This document shows, in pieces, positions 4,504-5,880 of a DNA stretch of 5,880 bases. Location: the NCBI GenBank assembly GCA_947378615.1, contig CANCKV010000241.1, positions 1-5,880 on the forward strand, written 5' to 3'. This stretch comes from Chitinophagaceae bacterium. Lineage in GTDB: Bacteria > Bacteroidota > Bacteroidia > Chitinophagales > Chitinophagaceae. Both the position numbers and the translations under genes were made by a program. Every line of letters begins with the position of its first letter. Positions within the stretch are counted from its first letter, which is position 1. The notes below the pieces were generated by a model, which made no database searches, was not told the DNA's origin, and saw only the letters and a list, made by a program, of their open reading frames with translations.

Positions 4504-5880
4504 ATGAAGAATAAATATTACAGTTCACGAACTGCCACTACCTATTTGTCCAAAATGTCCTTAATGTCACTGTTACTTTTGATGGCGGCAGTAACTAGCT
4601 TTGGACAAAATATAACTACAGGCGATTTTCGTACTAATGGCACTGCCACCTTTAGTTCTCCCACAAATTGGCAGACTTATGATGGTAGTAATTGGGTAAA
4701 TGCCACATCAGGGCCTGCAAATGCGGCCACTGCCACTGCCACCGCTACAGTTGATACACAGTTTTATGTAAAATCTACTATCGGTGCCATTGTAACGACA
4801 ATACCGAATATCACCACAACAGCCTCTACCACAATTACCGTTCCTTCCACTGCTTTATTAGCAAAGGGACAGTATGTAAGTGGTCCATTTATTCCAGGAA
4901 ATGCCACCATTTCTTCTATCACTAATTCCACACAATTTGTGCTATCTGCTGCTGCGTTAGCGGGTACAGGTACTTTGACTTTCTCTGTTCCCAATAAGAT
5001 TACAGGGGTTACATGGACTGCAAATTCAAGTAAGATTACCTTCAATTCGGCTAACCTAATAGGAACACCTGCTGCAGGACAACCAATTAGTGGTGGAAAC
5101 ATTCCTGCAAACGCCTTTATATATTCTGTCTCTTTGAATGGAGCTAATTCTACCATTCAAATATCGACAAATACCACAACTCCTGTTGCCACTACGATTG
5201 CAAATGCAAGCACAAATGCTACACTTAGCTTTGGTAGTCAATTAGGCAATAATACTATTATGGAACTACAAACACCTCCTTCTCCTATTTATGTCGGGAT
5301 GCCGCTGAATGGACCGGGTTTGGGTTTTGGGGCAATATATGTAACTGTAATAAACGTAAATGGAAATCCAAACTGTATTCAGATGAGTGCAGCACCATCT
5401 TCAAGTCGCCCCTCTAACTTTCTTATCATTGGTGGCTTGCAAATGTCAATCAGTACTTACTTAGGGGCTATCAATAGTGGAACTATTGCAGTAGGCAATT
5501 TGGTGGTAGGTACAGGAATACCTGCGGGTACTACGGTAACCTCTGTTTCGGGTAATCGAATCACCTTTTCACAACCTGCTAATGCCCAAGCATTTACCCT
5601 AATACCTCCTGCCACCTTGAGTTTTTATCCTGCAAATACTTCAATTGCCAACGTCTTTATCAATCATAAAACGGTAGTTGATGAAAGCAATACTGCCCTC
5701 ATCAATAATTTGTATGTCAATAACGCCTTAAGTTCAAATGCAGGGGTAGGTGCTGCCTACTCAAATGCAACTTTGACTATTGGAAATAATACCACTCCAA
5801 AATCATTGTTTTTAGGCAACTTAACTGTTGCTACAAATGCCTCAATAGCAATCGGTGCATTCAATGCAAAACACAGTATC
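4504..5880 (+). CDS. Large secreted repeat protein, N-terminal 459 codons (partial; candidate T9SS adhesin or surface protein)
   Basis: The frame is open from the ATG at 4504 to the right edge (459 codons, no stop), so only the N-terminal part is visible. Residues 1-35 look like an export signal: a basic start (MKNK), a hydrophobic core around 20-30, and SFGQ at 32-35. The mature part is rich in Thr, Ser, Asn, Ala and Gly, poor in charged residues, and has one cysteine (C291). Residues 109-374 contain four degenerate repeats of 66-73 aa, each with a G-x-x-(I/V)P-like turn: VSGPFIPGNATI (125), ISGGNIPANAFI (195), LNGPGLGFGAIY (268) and VVGTGIPAGTTV (334). The first and last close with TLTF or TLSF. 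From about 385 the pattern changes to short strand-like stretches (LYVNNALS, ATLTIGNN, GNLTVATN), suggesting a beta-helix. In Bacteroidota such proteins are often exported by the type IX system, but its C-terminal signal would be off-window. An in-frame ATG at 4387 would add 39 unremarkable residues; 4504 is preferred because the signal starts there. Confidence 0.85.
   Translation, partial: MKNKYYSSRTATTYLSKMSLMSLLLLMAAVTSFGQNITTGDFRTNGTATFSSPTNWQTYDGSNWVNATSGPANAATATATATVDTQFYVKSTIGAIVTTIPNITTTASTTITVPSTALLAKGQYVSGPFIPGNATISSITNSTQFVLSAAALAGTGTLTFSVPNKITGVTWTANSSKITFNSANLIGTPAAGQPISGGNIPANAFIYSVSLNGANSTIQISTNTTTPVATTIANASTNATLSFGSQLGNNTIMELQTPPSPIYVGMPLNGPGLGFGAIYVTVINVNGNPNCIQMSAAPSSSRPSNFLIIGGLQMSISTYLGAINSGTIAVGNLVVGTGIPAGTTVTSVSGNRITFSQPANAQAFTLIPPATLSFYPANTSIANVFINHKTVVDESNTALINNLYVNNALSSNAGVGAAYSNATLTIGNNTTPKSLFLGNLTVATNASIAIGAFNAKHSI
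4828..5625 (+). repeat. Four degenerate ~70-aa protein repeats inside the secreted protein
   Basis: At the protein level the units cover about residues 109-160, 177-243, 249-310 and 314-374, with the anchoring glycine-rich turn at 125, 195, 268 and 334 (steps 70, 73 and 66). Each turn is followed by an alternating strand such as ISSITNSTQFVLS or VTSVSGNRITFSQ and mostly by a Thr/Leu-rich closing strand. The third unit has lost the IP of the turn and is the most diverged. At the DNA level little identity remains, so this is an old duplication and not a recent, recombination-prone repeat. Confidence 0.6.

Noticed and set aside
4764..5156. A 130-codon open frame on the - strand
   Set aside because: It lies fully antisense to the secreted repeat protein. 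Its length follows from the Thr/Ala/Asn-rich codon use of the + strand, which leaves few antisense stops. The + strand frame is open for 459 codons and has an export signal.

Overview
The window looks like Bacteroidota DNA, perhaps from the Chitinophagales, Saprospirales or Cytophagales range. It is strongly AT-rich. The genes have almost no Shine-Dalgarno sequences, and one gene has a clear Bacteroidota-type -7 box (TAnnTTTG). Two genes encode a small four-helix membrane protein of a type common in this phylum. The last gene has an N-terminal signal ending in SFGQ, typical of Bacteroidota exported proteins. The order and genus cannot be fixed from the sequence.

Layout: every gene lies on the + strand. 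(1) Positions 1-1132 hold a possible gene tail at the left edge and two tandem paralogous genes for four-helix membrane proteins of 158 and 159 aa. (2) Positions 1133-1775 are a 643-bp non-coding stretch. It contains a degenerate array with a period close to 22 bp, in which A-tracts recur about every two helical turns, and palindromes on both sides of the array. (3) Positions 1776-3248 hold an ABC importer ATPase with a C-terminal TOBE-like region and a small lipoprotein cytochrome c. (4) Positions 3448-4107 hold a class I SAM-dependent methyltransferase with a hydrophobic N-terminus. (5) Positions 4108-4503 are a gene-poor gap. (6) From 4504 to the right edge runs the start of a large secreted, Thr/Ser/Asn/Ala-rich repeat protein. 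It has no stop within the window, so a search limited to complete ORFs would miss it.

How the genes work together: there is no clear single operon. The spacings (120, 643, 69, 199 and 396 bp) suggest mostly separate transcription units, with only the ATPase and the cytochrome close enough for possible co-transcription. The two membrane proteins and the cytochrome c could both belong to the cell-envelope redox apparatus, but nothing shows that they act together. The ATPase has no permease or binding protein in the window. I see no rRNA, tRNA, transposase or CRISPR array. No complete undescribed system is demonstrable. The most unusual signals are the phased A-tract array and the degenerate repeats of the secreted protein.
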